The notes under the pieces: generated by a model
The model's database searches: none
Seen by the model: the letters and a program-made list of their open reading frames with translations, nothing else
Told to the model about the DNA's origin: nothing
Position numbers and translations under genes: made by a program
NCBI RefSeq assembly: GCF_000374185.1
Contig: NZ_KB910518.1
Coordinates: 6,074,359-6,122,938, forward strand
DNA: 48,580 nucleotides
Direction of reading: 5' to 3'
Source of the DNA: Paenibacillus sp. HW567
GTDB taxonomy: Bacteria; Bacillota; Bacilli; Paenibacillales; Paenibacillaceae
Part shown: piece after piece, positions 7,693-15,165 of the stretch
Numbering within the stretch: position 1 is the stretch's first letter
How the letters are laid out: each line of letters starts with the position of its first letter

Positions 7693-8946
7693 CTATTCGT
7701 TCTCACGCCATACTTCGGCTCCCAGATTACGCAGGTTGATGACCAGATTGTCATAACCGCGATCTATATACTCCACACCCGTAACTTCTGTAATCCCATC
7801 CTCTACCGTTAGTCCGGCAATTACAAGCGCCGCACCGGCACGCAGATCGGAGGCCTTCACCTTTGCAGCATTAAGCTTGCTGCCTTCAATAATAGCTGAA
7901 CGTCCTTCGACACGGATTTTGGCTCCCATGCGAACAAGCTCCGGCACATGCTTAAACCGGTTACTGTATACAAAATCACTGAGTACGCTAACACCTTCTG
8001 CCTGAGTGAGCAGACTTGTCATCGGAGATTGCAAATCGGTGGCAAAACCGGGGTAGATCAATGCCTTAACATCCGCATGCTGGTATTTGGCTCTACCGAT
8101 GACCCGGATGCTCTCATCCAGCTCCTCAATATCCACGCCCATCTCCAGCAGCTTGGCGGTCAGCGCCTCCAAATGCTTCGGAATCACATTATCTATCAAC
8201 ACATTGCCGCGCGTAGCCGCTGCCGCAATCATGTAAGTTCCAGCTTGAATCCGGTCAGGAATAATGGAGTGGCGGCAGCCGTGCATTTCCGCAACACCTT
8301 CGATCCGGATGGTTTCGGTACCAGCGCCTTTAATAACAGCGCCCATAGAGTTCAACAGGGTAGCAACATCTATAATCTCAGGCTCTTTAGCCGCGTTTTC
8401 AATAATTGTTGAGCCTTTAGCCCGTGAAGCAGCCAGCATAATGTTAATGGTGGCCCCCACGCTCGAAACGTCCAGGTAAATTTTTGCACCGCGCAGTTCT
8501 TTGGCGTATAAGTGAATAGAGCCATGATCATTGGTCACAGTCGCACCCAGTGCCTCAAAGCCTTTAATATGCTGGTCAATCGGACGGGGCTCAAAGTTGC
8601 AGCCGCCGGGAAGACCGATTGTCGCTTCCTTAAATCTTCCAAGGAGCGCCCCCATCAAATAATAGGAAGCCCGGAGCTTCTTGACCGGTCCGTTAGGCAT
8701 TGGGATGGATACGATACGGGAGGGATTAATTCTCATTTGGTTGCCTGTCCAGGAGACAGTCGCACCAAGCTCTTCAAGAATTTCGGAGTAAACAGCTACA
8801 TCACTAAGGGCTGGCAAGTTATCCAGAACAACTTCAGATTCGGCCAAAATCGCCGCAGGAATAAGCGCAATCGCGCTATTCTTCGCACCACTGATGGTTA
8901 CAACGCCCTCTAATGGACGTCCACCGCCAATCATTAATTTTTCCAT
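7693..8946 (-). CDS. murA: UDP-N-acetylglucosamine 1-carboxyvinyltransferase
   Basis: This enzyme catalyses the first committed step of peptidoglycan synthesis, moving enolpyruvate from PEP to UDP-GlcNAc in the cytoplasm. It is the fosfomycin target. The 417-residue protein keeps the catalytic cysteine C116 in GLPGGCNFEPRP, so it should be fosfomycin-sensitive at this site. It also keeps K22-N23 in SGAKNSA. Its place between rho and fba matches B. subtilis murAB (murZ), suggesting it may be the second of two paralogues; the other would be outside the window. The ribosome binding site is weak: AGGGGG lies about 14 nt upstream of the ATG. Confidence 0.95.
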   Translation of the reverse strand: MEKLMIGGGRPLEGVVTISGAKNSAIALIPAAILAESEVVLDNLPALSDVAVYSEILEELGATVSWTGNQMRINPSRIVSIPMPNGPVKKLRASYYLMGALLGRFKEATIGLPGGCNFEPRPIDQHIKGFEALGATVTNDHGSIHLYAKELRGAKIYLDVSSVGATINIMLAASRAKGSTIIENAAKEPEIIDVATLLNSMGAVIKGAGTETIRIEGVAEMHGCRHSIIPDRIQAGTYMIAAAATRGNVLIDNVIPKHLEALTAKLLEMGVDIEELDESIRVIGRAKYQHADVKALIYPGFATDLQSPMTSLLTQAEGVSVLSDFVYSNRFKHVPELVRMGAKIRVEGRSAIIEGSKLNAAKVKASDLRAGAALVIAGLTVEDGITEVTGVEYIDRGYDNLVINLRNLGAEVWRENE

Positions 8947-9021
8947 AAATTTATCTGGTTCCCCCTACGTGTATTGCAGCTTGCCCAGGCAATACCTGCT
9001 GTGGCTTAAGAATGACAAGTA

Positions 9022-9064
9022 GAAACGGCTGCGCCGCCCTTGCATCAAGGACGGCACCCGTTTC
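9022..9064 (-). terminator. Long hairpin between fba and murA
   Basis: In the 280-nt gap downstream of fba the minus strand forms a GAAACGG/CCGTTTC outer stem with an inner GTGCCGTCCTT/AAGG-GGCGGC stem. A second hairpin, ACACCG/CGGTGT, is at about 9121-9142. Neither has a clean T run. I see no gene or known riboswitch in 8947-9226, and read these as transcript ends or processing sites for fba. Confidence 0.45.
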
Positions 9065-9226
9065 TGCAACAAATATAAGGGCCGGCTGGCTAATGCAGTC
9101 ATTGACTCCTTATATTATGGAAAGACACCGGCTAGGCGGTGTGCTCTCCTTATCTTAGATATTCAGTTCAAATACTTATATTCATAGGCAGCATAAAGAT
9201 GCCTGTCCGCTCACGGCATGAATAAA

Positions 9227-10081
9227 TTAAGCTTTGTTGCTGGAACCGAACTCACGGATTTTACCGATAACGGTTTGTTTGATGGCTTCGCGGCCTGGTG
9301 CGATGAATGTACGAGGATCGTAAGCATCCGGTTTAGCAGCGAGAACTTCGCGAACAACCTTAGCAAATGCAATTTGGTTCTCGGTGTTCACGTTGATTTT
9401 GGAAGTACCCAGGGAGATGGATTTCTTGATGTCATGCTCAGGAATACCTGTACCGCCATGAAGAACCAGCGGAAGTTTAACTGCATCGCGGATTTCTTCC
9501 ATTTCTTTGAATCCAAGGTTAGGCTCGCCATGGTAAGGGCCATGTACAGAACCAAGAGCAGGAGCCAAAGTGTCGATGCCTGCTTCTTTGACGATGCGTA
9601 CACATTCGTTCAGGTCAGCATATTGGATACCGCCGATAACGTCGTCTTCCTGTCCGCCGACAGTACCCACTTCAGCTTCTACAGAAACACCCTTAGCATG
9701 AGCGTACTCAACGACTTTTTTAGTCATTTCGATGTTCTCGTCGATAGGGTGGTGGGAGCCGTCGATCATTACGGATGTAAATCCGGCGTCAATAGCTTCT
9801 TTACATTTCTCAAAGCTGGAACCGTGGTCCAGGTGGATAGCAACAGGAACAGTGATTTTCATGTCATGAACAAGGCCTTCAACCATCTTAACAACGGTGT
9901 AGAAGCCGCCCATGTGACGAGCTGCGCCTTCGGATACGCCAAGGATTACCGGTGATTTCTCTTCTTCTGCTGCACCAAGAATCGCTTGAGTCCACTCCAG
10001 GTTGTTGATGTTGTACTGACCAACAGCGTATTTTCCTTCAAGTGCTTTGCTTAACATGTCTGTCATAGATACTAATGGCAT
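9227..10081 (-). CDS. fbaA: Class II fructose-1,6-bisphosphate aldolase
   Basis: This zinc-dependent enzyme splits fructose-1,6-bisphosphate into dihydroxyacetone phosphate and glyceraldehyde-3-phosphate in glycolysis, and runs in reverse in gluconeogenesis. The 284-residue protein shows HLDHGSS (83-89) with zinc ligand H86 and general acid D85, then the other two zinc histidines H180 (SVHGPY) and H208 (LHGGTG). The ATG at 10081 follows TTAGGAGG perfectly. The reading frame extends upstream to 10153, but those residues lie over the promoter and are not coding. Its place between murA and spo0F is the B. subtilis order, without the transaldolase gene found there. Confidence 0.97.
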   Translation of the reverse strand: MPLVSMTDMLSKALEGKYAVGQYNINNLEWTQAILGAAEEEKSPVILGVSEGAARHMGGFYTVVKMVEGLVHDMKITVPVAIHLDHGSSFEKCKEAIDAGFTSVMIDGSHHPIDENIEMTKKVVEYAHAKGVSVEAEVGTVGGQEDDVIGGIQYADLNECVRIVKEAGIDTLAPALGSVHGPYHGEPNLGFKEMEEIRDAVKLPLVLHGGTGIPEHDIKKSISLGTSKINVNTENQIAFAKVVREVLAAKPDAYDPRTFIAPGREAIKQTVIGKIREFGSSNKA

Positions 10082-10141
10082 GGTTTCAATCCTCCTAAGA
10101 ATGTTGGGTTGCCTATAAAAGCCGACATCACATACAGGCCT

Positions 10142-10150
10142 ATTATAGCA
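10142..10150 (-). promoter_or_regulatory. Extended -10 promoter of fba
   Basis: The minus strand reads TGCTATAAT, a perfect extended -10 element, with no good -35 at 17 nt. It lies about 60 nt upstream of the fba start and just downstream of the spo0F terminator. Confidence 0.6.
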
Positions 10151-10181
10151 CATCCTGTGTCAAATACTAAATAGGACAAAC

Positions 10182-10202
10182 AAAAAAATGTCCCGGTGGG
10201 AC
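10182..10202 (-). terminator. Terminator of spo0F
   Basis: The minus strand has GTCCC-ACC-GGGAC followed by ATTTTTTTG. The stem is short but the T run is strong. It lies about 85 nt after the spo0F stop and separates it from fba. Confidence 0.8.
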
Positions 10203-10287
10203 GATATTCACCCAGCCATGCCTAAAGCAAATTCTTCCTCCTTAGAGTATCCATAACAGGACATACTCAAACTGCCTGTCACTAAGT

Positions 10288-10674
10288 TCAACTGCACTCT
10301 TCAATCGACTTACTATTAAGATGCATATTAACCGCTACCCGCATCTCATCAATATCAAACGGCTTAGTGAAATGCATTAATGCCCCTAGCTTTGTCGCTT
10401 CTTTAATCATATCCAGCTCTCCGTAAGCAGTCATCATGATAACCTTGATCGCCGGGTTGATATCCTTCAAATGCTTCAGGATTTCAAGTCCGTCCATTCC
10501 CGGAATCTTCATATCGAGCAAGACCAAATCGGGCGACTCGCTGCGGACAATGTCTAAGGCCAATTTTCCGTTAGCTGCTTGAAATGTGGCATACCCTTCA
10601 CTATTAAATACTTCCATGAGGAGAATCCGGATACCGTTCTGATCATCGACTATTAACACTTTTTTCTTTTCCAT
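10288..10674 (-). CDS. spo0F: Sporulation phosphorelay response regulator Spo0F
   Basis: This single-domain receiver takes phosphate from sporulation kinases and passes it to Spo0B, and so to Spo0A. The 128-residue protein has the acidic pair D10-D11, phosphoacceptor D54 (LLDMKIPGMDG), switch residue T82 (MMTAYGE) and K104 (HFTKPF), all at the same numbers as B. subtilis Spo0F. There is no output domain. The ATG follows GGGAGGG. It sits between fba and pyrG as in B. subtilis, and a sigma-H-type promoter lies about 100 nt upstream. The orphan sensor kinase at 36013-38340 is a possible phosphodonor. Confidence 0.96.
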   Translation of the reverse strand: MEKKKVLIVDDQNGIRILLMEVFNSEGYATFQAANGKLALDIVRSESPDLVLLDMKIPGMDGLEILKHLKDINPAIKVIMMTAYGELDMIKEATKLGALMHFTKPFDIDEMRVAVNMHLNSKSIEECS

Positions 10675-10766
10675 ACCATACCCTCCCAGAATTTAAAGCA
10701 GATTGTCCATTCCGCGCACTCATCACAGCTAACGACCCCTTGACAGCATAGTCTATACGAAACCTA

Positions 10767-10795
10767 TTATTCGTGCTTTACAGTCAAAATCCTGC
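10767..10795 (-). promoter_or_regulatory. Sigma-H-type promoter of spo0F
   Basis: The minus strand reads GCAGGATTT (10787-10795), an 11-nt gap, then CACGAATAA (10767-10775). The sigma-H consensus is RNAGGAWWW followed by RNNGAATWW. Only the first base of the second element departs from it. B. subtilis spo0F is known to be driven by sigma-H. A TGTCAAG, loosely like a Spo0A box, lies downstream but is too weak to call. Confidence 0.75.
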
Positions 10796-10904
10796 TAAAA
10801 GGTTAAAATGCGTAAAACTATGTCATATAATGGACCGGAATAAAGCGGATGAGAACAGGGATTTGAGGGCTGAAGCTTCGTGCTCGGCAGGTAGAGTTCT
10901 ATTT

Positions 10905-10932
10905 CTAAAAAGAAAGCCTCCTGACGGAGGCT
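10905..10932 (-). terminator. Terminator of pyrG
   Basis: On the minus strand AGCCTCC pairs with GGAGGCT over a GTCA loop and is followed by TTCTTTTT. It lies about 35 nt after the pyrG stop. Confidence 0.85.
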
Positions 10933-10966
10933 CTCAAAGGCCTGTAGGGCCTGAATTATCTGTATT

Positions 10967-12574
10967 TTACAGTTGTTCGGAATGAGTCAGCGAAGCCTTG
11001 ACAAATTCACGGAAAAGCGGCTGCGGACGGTTCGGACGGGAGGTAAACTCCGGATGGAACTGTACGGAAAGGAACCAAGGGTGGCCCGGAAGTTCGACAA
11101 TTTCCACCAAGCGGCCATCCGGGGAGGTTCCGGAGATCACGAGACCCGCTTTTTCAATCTCATCGCGGTAGGCATTGTTGAATTCATAACGGTGACGGTG
11201 ACGTTCATATACCAATTCATCGTCATAGCAAGACATAGCCAGCGATTCAGGAAGAAGCTTGCACGGGTACAGACCCAGACGCATCGTTCCGCCCATATCC
11301 TCGATATCCTTCTGCTCCGGCAGCAGGTCGATCAGCGGATACGGTGTAGATGGATTAATCTCGGAGCTGTTCGCGCCGGCCAGTCCCAGAATGGAGCGGC
11401 CATATTCGATTACGGATACCTGCATCCCCAGGCAAATGCCGAAGAAAGGAATGGATTGCTCACGCGCATAGCGGATGGCAGAGATTTTACCTTCGATTCC
11501 CCGGTCGCCGAAGCCGCCTGGAACCAGAATACCGCCTATTCCGCCCAGCAGCTCGTCCACATTCTCGTCAGTTACCAGTTCAGCGTCCACCCAGCGGATT
11601 TTAACTTCCGCGTTAGCTGCAAAGCCGGCATGGGAAAGAGATTCAACTACGCTCAAATAAGCGTCATGCAGCGCTACATATTTGCCGACAATGGCAATCT
11701 CAACAGTGCGTTCCAGCTTCTGAATCCGCGCCAGCATACTCTCCCATTCACGCATATCCGGTGCAGGGGTAGTCAGCTTCAAATGGTTAACTACGATTTC
11801 ATCCAAGCCTTCATCGCGCAGATTAAGCGGAACTTCATACAGTGTTGAAGCATCCCGGCATTCTACAACAGCGTTGGCGTCAATATCGCAGAACAAGGCA
11901 ATTTTGCCCTTCATATCTTCAGAAAGCGGATATTCTGTGCGGCAGACAATGACATTCGGCTGAATTCCAATGCTGCGCAGCTCTTTCACGCTATGCTGTG
12001 TCGGTTTGGTCTTCACTTCACCCGCAGCCTTGATGTAAGGGATCAGGGTTACGTGGATGTACATCACATTTTCACGGCCGATGTCGCTTTTGATCTGACG
12101 GATCGCTTCCAGAAACGGCAGACTCTCGATATCGCCCACAGTACCGCCGATTTCCGTAATTACCACGTCAGAGCCTGTCTCACGGCCTGCACGGAATACG
12201 CGCTCCTTGATCTCGTTCGTGATATGCGGGATAACCTGAACCGTACCGCCCAGGTACTCCCCGCGCCGCTCCTTGCTGATGACGGAGGAATAAATCTTGC
12301 CTGTTGTCACGTTGCTGTTCTTCGAAAGATTAATATCAATAAACCGTTCATAGTGCCCAAGGTCCAGGTCCGTTTCCGCGCCATCGTCGGTTACAAACAC
12401 CTCGCCATGCTGGTAAGGACTCATGGTTCCGGGGTCTACGTTAATGTAGGGATCGAATTTCTGGATTGTCACCTTCAAACCTCTGTTCTTAAGCAGCCTG
12501 CCCAGAGAAGCGGCGGTAATGCCTTTGCCCAGGGAAGACACCACACCACCCGTTACAAAAATATACTTTGTCAC
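10967..12574 (-). CDS. pyrG: CTP synthase
   Basis: This enzyme makes CTP from UTP using glutamine and ATP. The 535-residue protein has the N-terminal synthetase domain (KYIFVTGGVVSSLGKG at 3-18; the HSVKELRSIGIQP region at 194-206). The C-terminal class I glutaminase domain has nucleophile C381 in GICLGMQ and the His/Glu pair in the QFHPEF motif near the end. The start codon is GTG after TAGGAGGG. In B. subtilis pyrG is controlled by reiterative transcription at a GGGC start with a leader terminator; I see neither a GGGC start nor an attenuator here. The gene lies downstream of rpoE, the standard order. Confidence 0.97.
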   Translation of the reverse strand: MTKYIFVTGGVVSSLGKGITAASLGRLLKNRGLKVTIQKFDPYINVDPGTMSPYQHGEVFVTDDGAETDLDLGHYERFIDINLSKNSNVTTGKIYSSVISKERRGEYLGGTVQVIPHITNEIKERVFRAGRETGSDVVITEIGGTVGDIESLPFLEAIRQIKSDIGRENVMYIHVTLIPYIKAAGEVKTKPTQHSVKELRSIGIQPNVIVCRTEYPLSEDMKGKIALFCDIDANAVVECRDASTLYEVPLNLRDEGLDEIVVNHLKLTTPAPDMREWESMLARIQKLERTVEIAIVGKYVALHDAYLSVVESLSHAGFAANAEVKIRWVDAELVTDENVDELLGGIGGILVPGGFGDRGIEGKISAIRYAREQSIPFFGICLGMQVSVIEYGRSILGLAGANSSEINPSTPYPLIDLLPEQKDIEDMGGTMRLGLYPCKLLPESLAMSCYDDELVYERHRHRYEFNNAYRDEIEKAGLVISGTSPDGRLVEIVELPGHPWFLSVQFHPEFTSRPNRPQPLFREFVKASLTHSEQL

Positions 12575-12622
12575 TGTAAAACCCTCCTAAATAAAGTCCA
12601 GAAATTCAGGCGACGCTTGCTG

Positions 12623-12651
12623 TTTATCGTAACCCTTTTTTCCATTATCAA
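12623..12651 (-). promoter_or_regulatory. Candidate promoter of pyrG
   Basis: On the minus strand, -35 TTGATA (12646-12651), a 17-nt spacer and -10 GATAAA (12623-12628) match 5 and 4 of 6 bases. The leader to the GTG start would be about 40 nt, too short for the attenuation known in B. subtilis. Confidence 0.5.
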
Positions 12652-12702
12652 AACAGGGAACCCAAATGTTACTTTTCCACTCTATCCGGGAAAAAACCAT
12701 TT

Positions 12703-12746
12703 AAAAAAAACAAAAAAGTGACACCCGTAGAGCCGGGGCACTTTTT
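12703..12746 (-). terminator. Terminator of rpoE
   Basis: AAAAAGTG pairs with CACTTTTT around an inner CACCCG/CCGGGG stem, with long T runs on both strands. On the minus strand the tail is T-rich over 15 nt. It separates rpoE from pyrG. Confidence 0.85.
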
Positions 12747-12845
12747 ATTTTAGAAAAAATATTAACTTCCATCAGAAGCCCATGCAATAGTTTACTCTGA
12801 CGGTCCCACCCGTGTCAAGGGAGGAATTATGCCGAGTACGCTCTT

Positions 12846-13409
12846 CTAATATTTATCGTCTTCGTCCTCATCATCGGCATCATCAGAATCACTGTCTTCG
12901 GATTCCTCATCTTCCGCATCATCTTCGTCGATGTCATCTTCATCAATCACAACATCTTCGTCAACTTCGTCTTCGCTGTCGTCGTCGGAATAGAGATCGT
13001 CGCGGTCTTCGTCGATGGCGTCGAAATCTTCCTCTTCCGCAGCATAGTTGTCTTCTTCCTCGGTGAAATCGTCGTCTTCCAAATCGTCATCCTCGTCGTT
13101 GATGATACGGGGACGTTTGGAGTTGCCGACAGGGTCATCGGAGCGTTCCAGAGGATACCAGCGCTTGAGGCCCCACAGATTGGTTCCGACACAGGCAAAA
13201 CGCCCGTCAATGTTGATCTCAGTATATAACTGGGCAATAGTATCGTTGGTTTGTTCGTCTGTCATACCGCGCAGCTTGGCCACTTCGACCATCAGGTCAC
13301 GGTAATAATAAGGTGTATTGGCCGCTTTGAGCACCAGGAAAGCCAGGTCCACCATCGGCATTTCTTTAACTTTCTCAGGGTCCAGCTTTAAATTGAGTGG
13401 CGTACTCAC
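12846..13409 (-). CDS. rpoE: RNA polymerase delta subunit
   Basis: Delta is a Gram-positive RNA polymerase subunit that speeds recycling and sharpens response to the initiating NTP. The 187-residue product has an N-terminal HARE-HTH fold (about residues 1-90, LKLDPEKVKEMPMVDLAF) and a C-terminal half made almost only of Asp and Glu, the polyanionic tail that mimics nucleic acid. The GTG at 13409 gives the family's usual MSTPLNLK start. It follows GAGGAAG 9 nt upstream; the longer frame to 13433 covers this site. The tail is longer than in B. subtilis, whose whole protein is about 173 residues. Confidence 0.95.
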   Translation of the reverse strand: MSTPLNLKLDPEKVKEMPMVDLAFLVLKAANTPYYYRDLMVEVAKLRGMTDEQTNDTIAQLYTEINIDGRFACVGTNLWGLKRWYPLERSDDPVGNSKRPRIINDEDDDLEDDDFTEEEDNYAAEEEDFDAIDEDRDDLYSDDDSEDEVDEDVVIDEDDIDEDDAEDEESEDSDSDDADDEDEDDKY

Positions 13410-13433
13410 TAAAGGACACTTCCTCTCACGCAT

Positions 13434-13867
13434 ATTAACAAAACTAAGTAAAACCTATTTGGCAGCAAATTGCAAGTGAAATGCGGCAGGGCCGCCGGAA
13501 GAAGCCGGCTTCAGGTTCTTATCCCGGTATCTGCTTGTCCGCCTTCGTCCTAAAAGAAAAGCTTCCGGGAAAAGAACACGGCTTGCATGTTGAATTATGT
13601 AGTCTACGGCTCCAGCACAAAATTAATTTCTGCAATACAAAGGCGGAGGAAATCCCTCCGCGCATGACTGTACCCACGCCAAGGATCGGCTCCTTACGGG
13701 ATGTTGCAAAGAGAGCTTAACCTCTCTTCTATTTATTTTATGTAAAGCGCCGCCTTTTGACACGATGGGCAGCCCATTTCGCTAAAAAAGGGCAAGTTCC
13801 CATTCGGACGCCCGCCTCCTTTCATACAATATGGCAGCACGGCACCGAGGAGGGGACGGCATAACCT
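13434..13867. other. Hairpin-rich intergenic region between rpoE and the subtilase
   Basis: No gene is evident in these 434 nt. Structures seen: a 63-nt imperfect hairpin (13515-13577, GTTCTT..AAGAAC with CCCGG..CCGGG); the palindrome GAAGCCGGCTTC at about 13501-13512; a GCGGAGG/CCTCCGC hairpin near 13642-13660 whose minus-strand side runs into CTTTG; and a plus-strand AGAGAG/CTCTCT hairpin followed by a T-rich stretch near 13710-13740. The rpoE promoter must be in the first part but is not obvious. A small RNA or attenuator is possible; nothing here matches an RNA family I know. Confidence 0.4.
13757..13777 (+). promoter_or_regulatory. Possible operator next to a TTGACA box upstream of the subtilase gene
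   Basis: A perfect TTGACA (13757-13762) is followed 2 nt later by the perfect 6+1+6 palindrome ATGGGCAGCCCAT (13765-13777). The region 17 nt downstream (CGCTAA) is a poor -10, so this may not be an active promoter. Confidence 0.3.
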
Positions 13868-15031
13868 ATGAATTACTACGGATTTTGGCAGATGCTGCTT
13901 GATGAGATATCGGCTGCCCCCAAAAATGCTGAACGGCGCATTGTTACCTTCAATGATCCACGCCAGTATGCCGGAGCACTGTCGCAGTGGAAATCGCTGA
14001 AGGCAAAAATTCCCGGGCTTGCGCAAGTACGGATTTCTCCGCTGATCCGTGCGTTTTTTGTGCCTGCTGCCGGAGCAATCAGACTGCCGGGTAAATTCGC
14101 CGATGCACTAAGTGTAGAAGAAGACCACCGGATACAGGTCCACTCTCTTGCCGCTGAAAAAAGCGGCTCAGCTATGCTGCCATGGGGCGTGAAAGCGATT
14201 CATGCTCCGCAGGCCTGGTCCAGATCCACCGGGGTACAGGTAAAGATCGGCGTTATTGATACGGGAGCCGATTATCGCCACCCCGATCTCAAGCATTCGC
14301 TGGCAACAGGTGTTAACCTGCTGCACCGCGGCATGCTGCCGCTGGATGACAACGGGCACGGCACCCATATTGCCGGCACGCTGGCGGCAGCGGGCGGCAC
14401 ACGGGGAATGATGGGCGTCGCCCCGAGGGCACTGCTGTATCCGGTAAAGGCTTTTGACCACAGCGGCTCTGCCTATGTGTCGGATATTGTGCTTGGCATC
14501 GACTGGTGTGTGCAGAACAAGGTCGATATCATCAATATGAGCTTCGGGATGAAAACCAGAAGCAAAGCGCTTCATGATGTGGTGATCAAGGCCTACCGGT
14601 CCGGGATCGCCATCATCGCCTCCTCCGGAAACGACGGCAAACGCGGCGGTGATTATCCCGCCCGCTACCCCGAAACGATCGCCGTCGGCGCGCTTGATAA
14701 AAGACACCGCGTAGCGGCCTTCAGCAACCGCGGTCCGTATATTGATGTATACGGTCCCGGTGAAGGGGTGCCCTCCTGCTGGCTGAGGGAGGGCTACAAG
14801 GAGATGAGCGGCACCTCCATGGCGACCTCCCATGTCACGGGAGCCGCCGCCCTGCTGCTCGCGCTGCGGCCGGGCCTCTCGCCCCGGGAGCTGAAGCTGC
14901 TCCTGCGCCGCACAGCCTCGCCGGTGCGGCTGCGCAAGGGCCAGCGCCGCGCCGCCCTGGGCGGCGGCGCAGCCGATGCCCTGCGCCTGCTGCGCACAGG
15001 CGCAAGGCGCAAGACCGCCGCTAAGCCATAG
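13868..15031 (+). CDS. Subtilisin-family (S8) serine protease without signal peptide
   Basis: The 387-residue protease has the complete subtilase triad: D131 (VIDTGAD), H164 (NGHGTHIAG), S317 (SGTSMATSHV), and oxyanion N255 (SSGNDG). A region of about 100 residues precedes the catalytic domain and could be an inhibitory propeptide. No signal peptide or membrane segment is visible, so export would need another route or the enzyme is intracellular. The motif after the active serine is ATSHV rather than the usual ASPHV. The 3' third of the gene and the sequence after it are far richer in G+C than the neighbours. GAGGAGGGG lies 12 nt before the ATG, a long gap. The gene lies on the opposite strand to its neighbours, inside an otherwise conserved block. 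Confidence 0.9.
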   Translation: MNYYGFWQMLLDEISAAPKNAERRIVTFNDPRQYAGALSQWKSLKAKIPGLAQVRISPLIRAFFVPAAGAIRLPGKFADALSVEEDHRIQVHSLAAEKSGSAMLPWGVKAIHAPQAWSRSTGVQVKIGVIDTGADYRHPDLKHSLATGVNLLHRGMLPLDDNGHGTHIAGTLAAAGGTRGMMGVAPRALLYPVKAFDHSGSAYVSDIVLGIDWCVQNKVDIINMSFGMKTRSKALHDVVIKAYRSGIAIIASSGNDGKRGGDYPARYPETIAVGALDKRHRVAAFSNRGPYIDVYGPGEGVPSCWLREGYKEMSGTSMATSHVTGAAALLLALRPGLSPRELKLLLRRTASPVRLRKGQRRAALGGGAADALRLLRTGARRKTAAKP

Positions 15032-15043
15032 CGGCGGGACTGC

Positions 15044-15102
15044 CCCGGCCCCCGGCGCTGCGGGGGGCCGGGCACTGCTGCAAGCGGGGCTGCGCCGCTT
15101 GC
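15044..15102. other. Two GC-rich hairpins after the subtilase gene
   Basis: CCCGGCCCCC/GGGGGCCGGG (15044-15072) and GCAAGCG/CGCTTGC (15080-15102) stand side by side, ahead of the terminator at 15111. Neither has a T run. Confidence 0.6.
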
Positions 15103-15110
15103 ACAAAAGC

Positions 15111-15148
15111 AAAAGCACCGCCCCCGGGCTTGCGGGGGCGGTGCTTTT
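15111..15148. terminator. Bidirectional terminator between the subtilase gene and argS
   Basis: A perfect 16-bp stem, AAAAGCACCGCCCCCG with its complement, has a 6-nt loop. It gives a T run on each strand (plus-strand TTTT at 15145-15148). It serves the converging subtilase (+) and argS (-) transcripts. Confidence 0.9.
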
Positions 15149-15165
15149 GCGTTGGAGCCGGACCG

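Noticed and set aside
8947..9226. A riboswitch in the fba-murA gap
   Set aside because: The long hairpins do not match a class I know and lie downstream of fba, where transcript ends are expected.
12575..12660. Reiterative-transcription attenuation of pyrG as in B. subtilis
   Set aside because: The candidate promoter gives no GGGC start and the leader has no terminator of its own; the hairpin at 12703-12746 belongs to rpoE.
13733..14026. A minus-strand frame overlapping the subtilase start
   Set aside because: It overlaps coding sequence of a clear protease gene, with no ribosome binding site.
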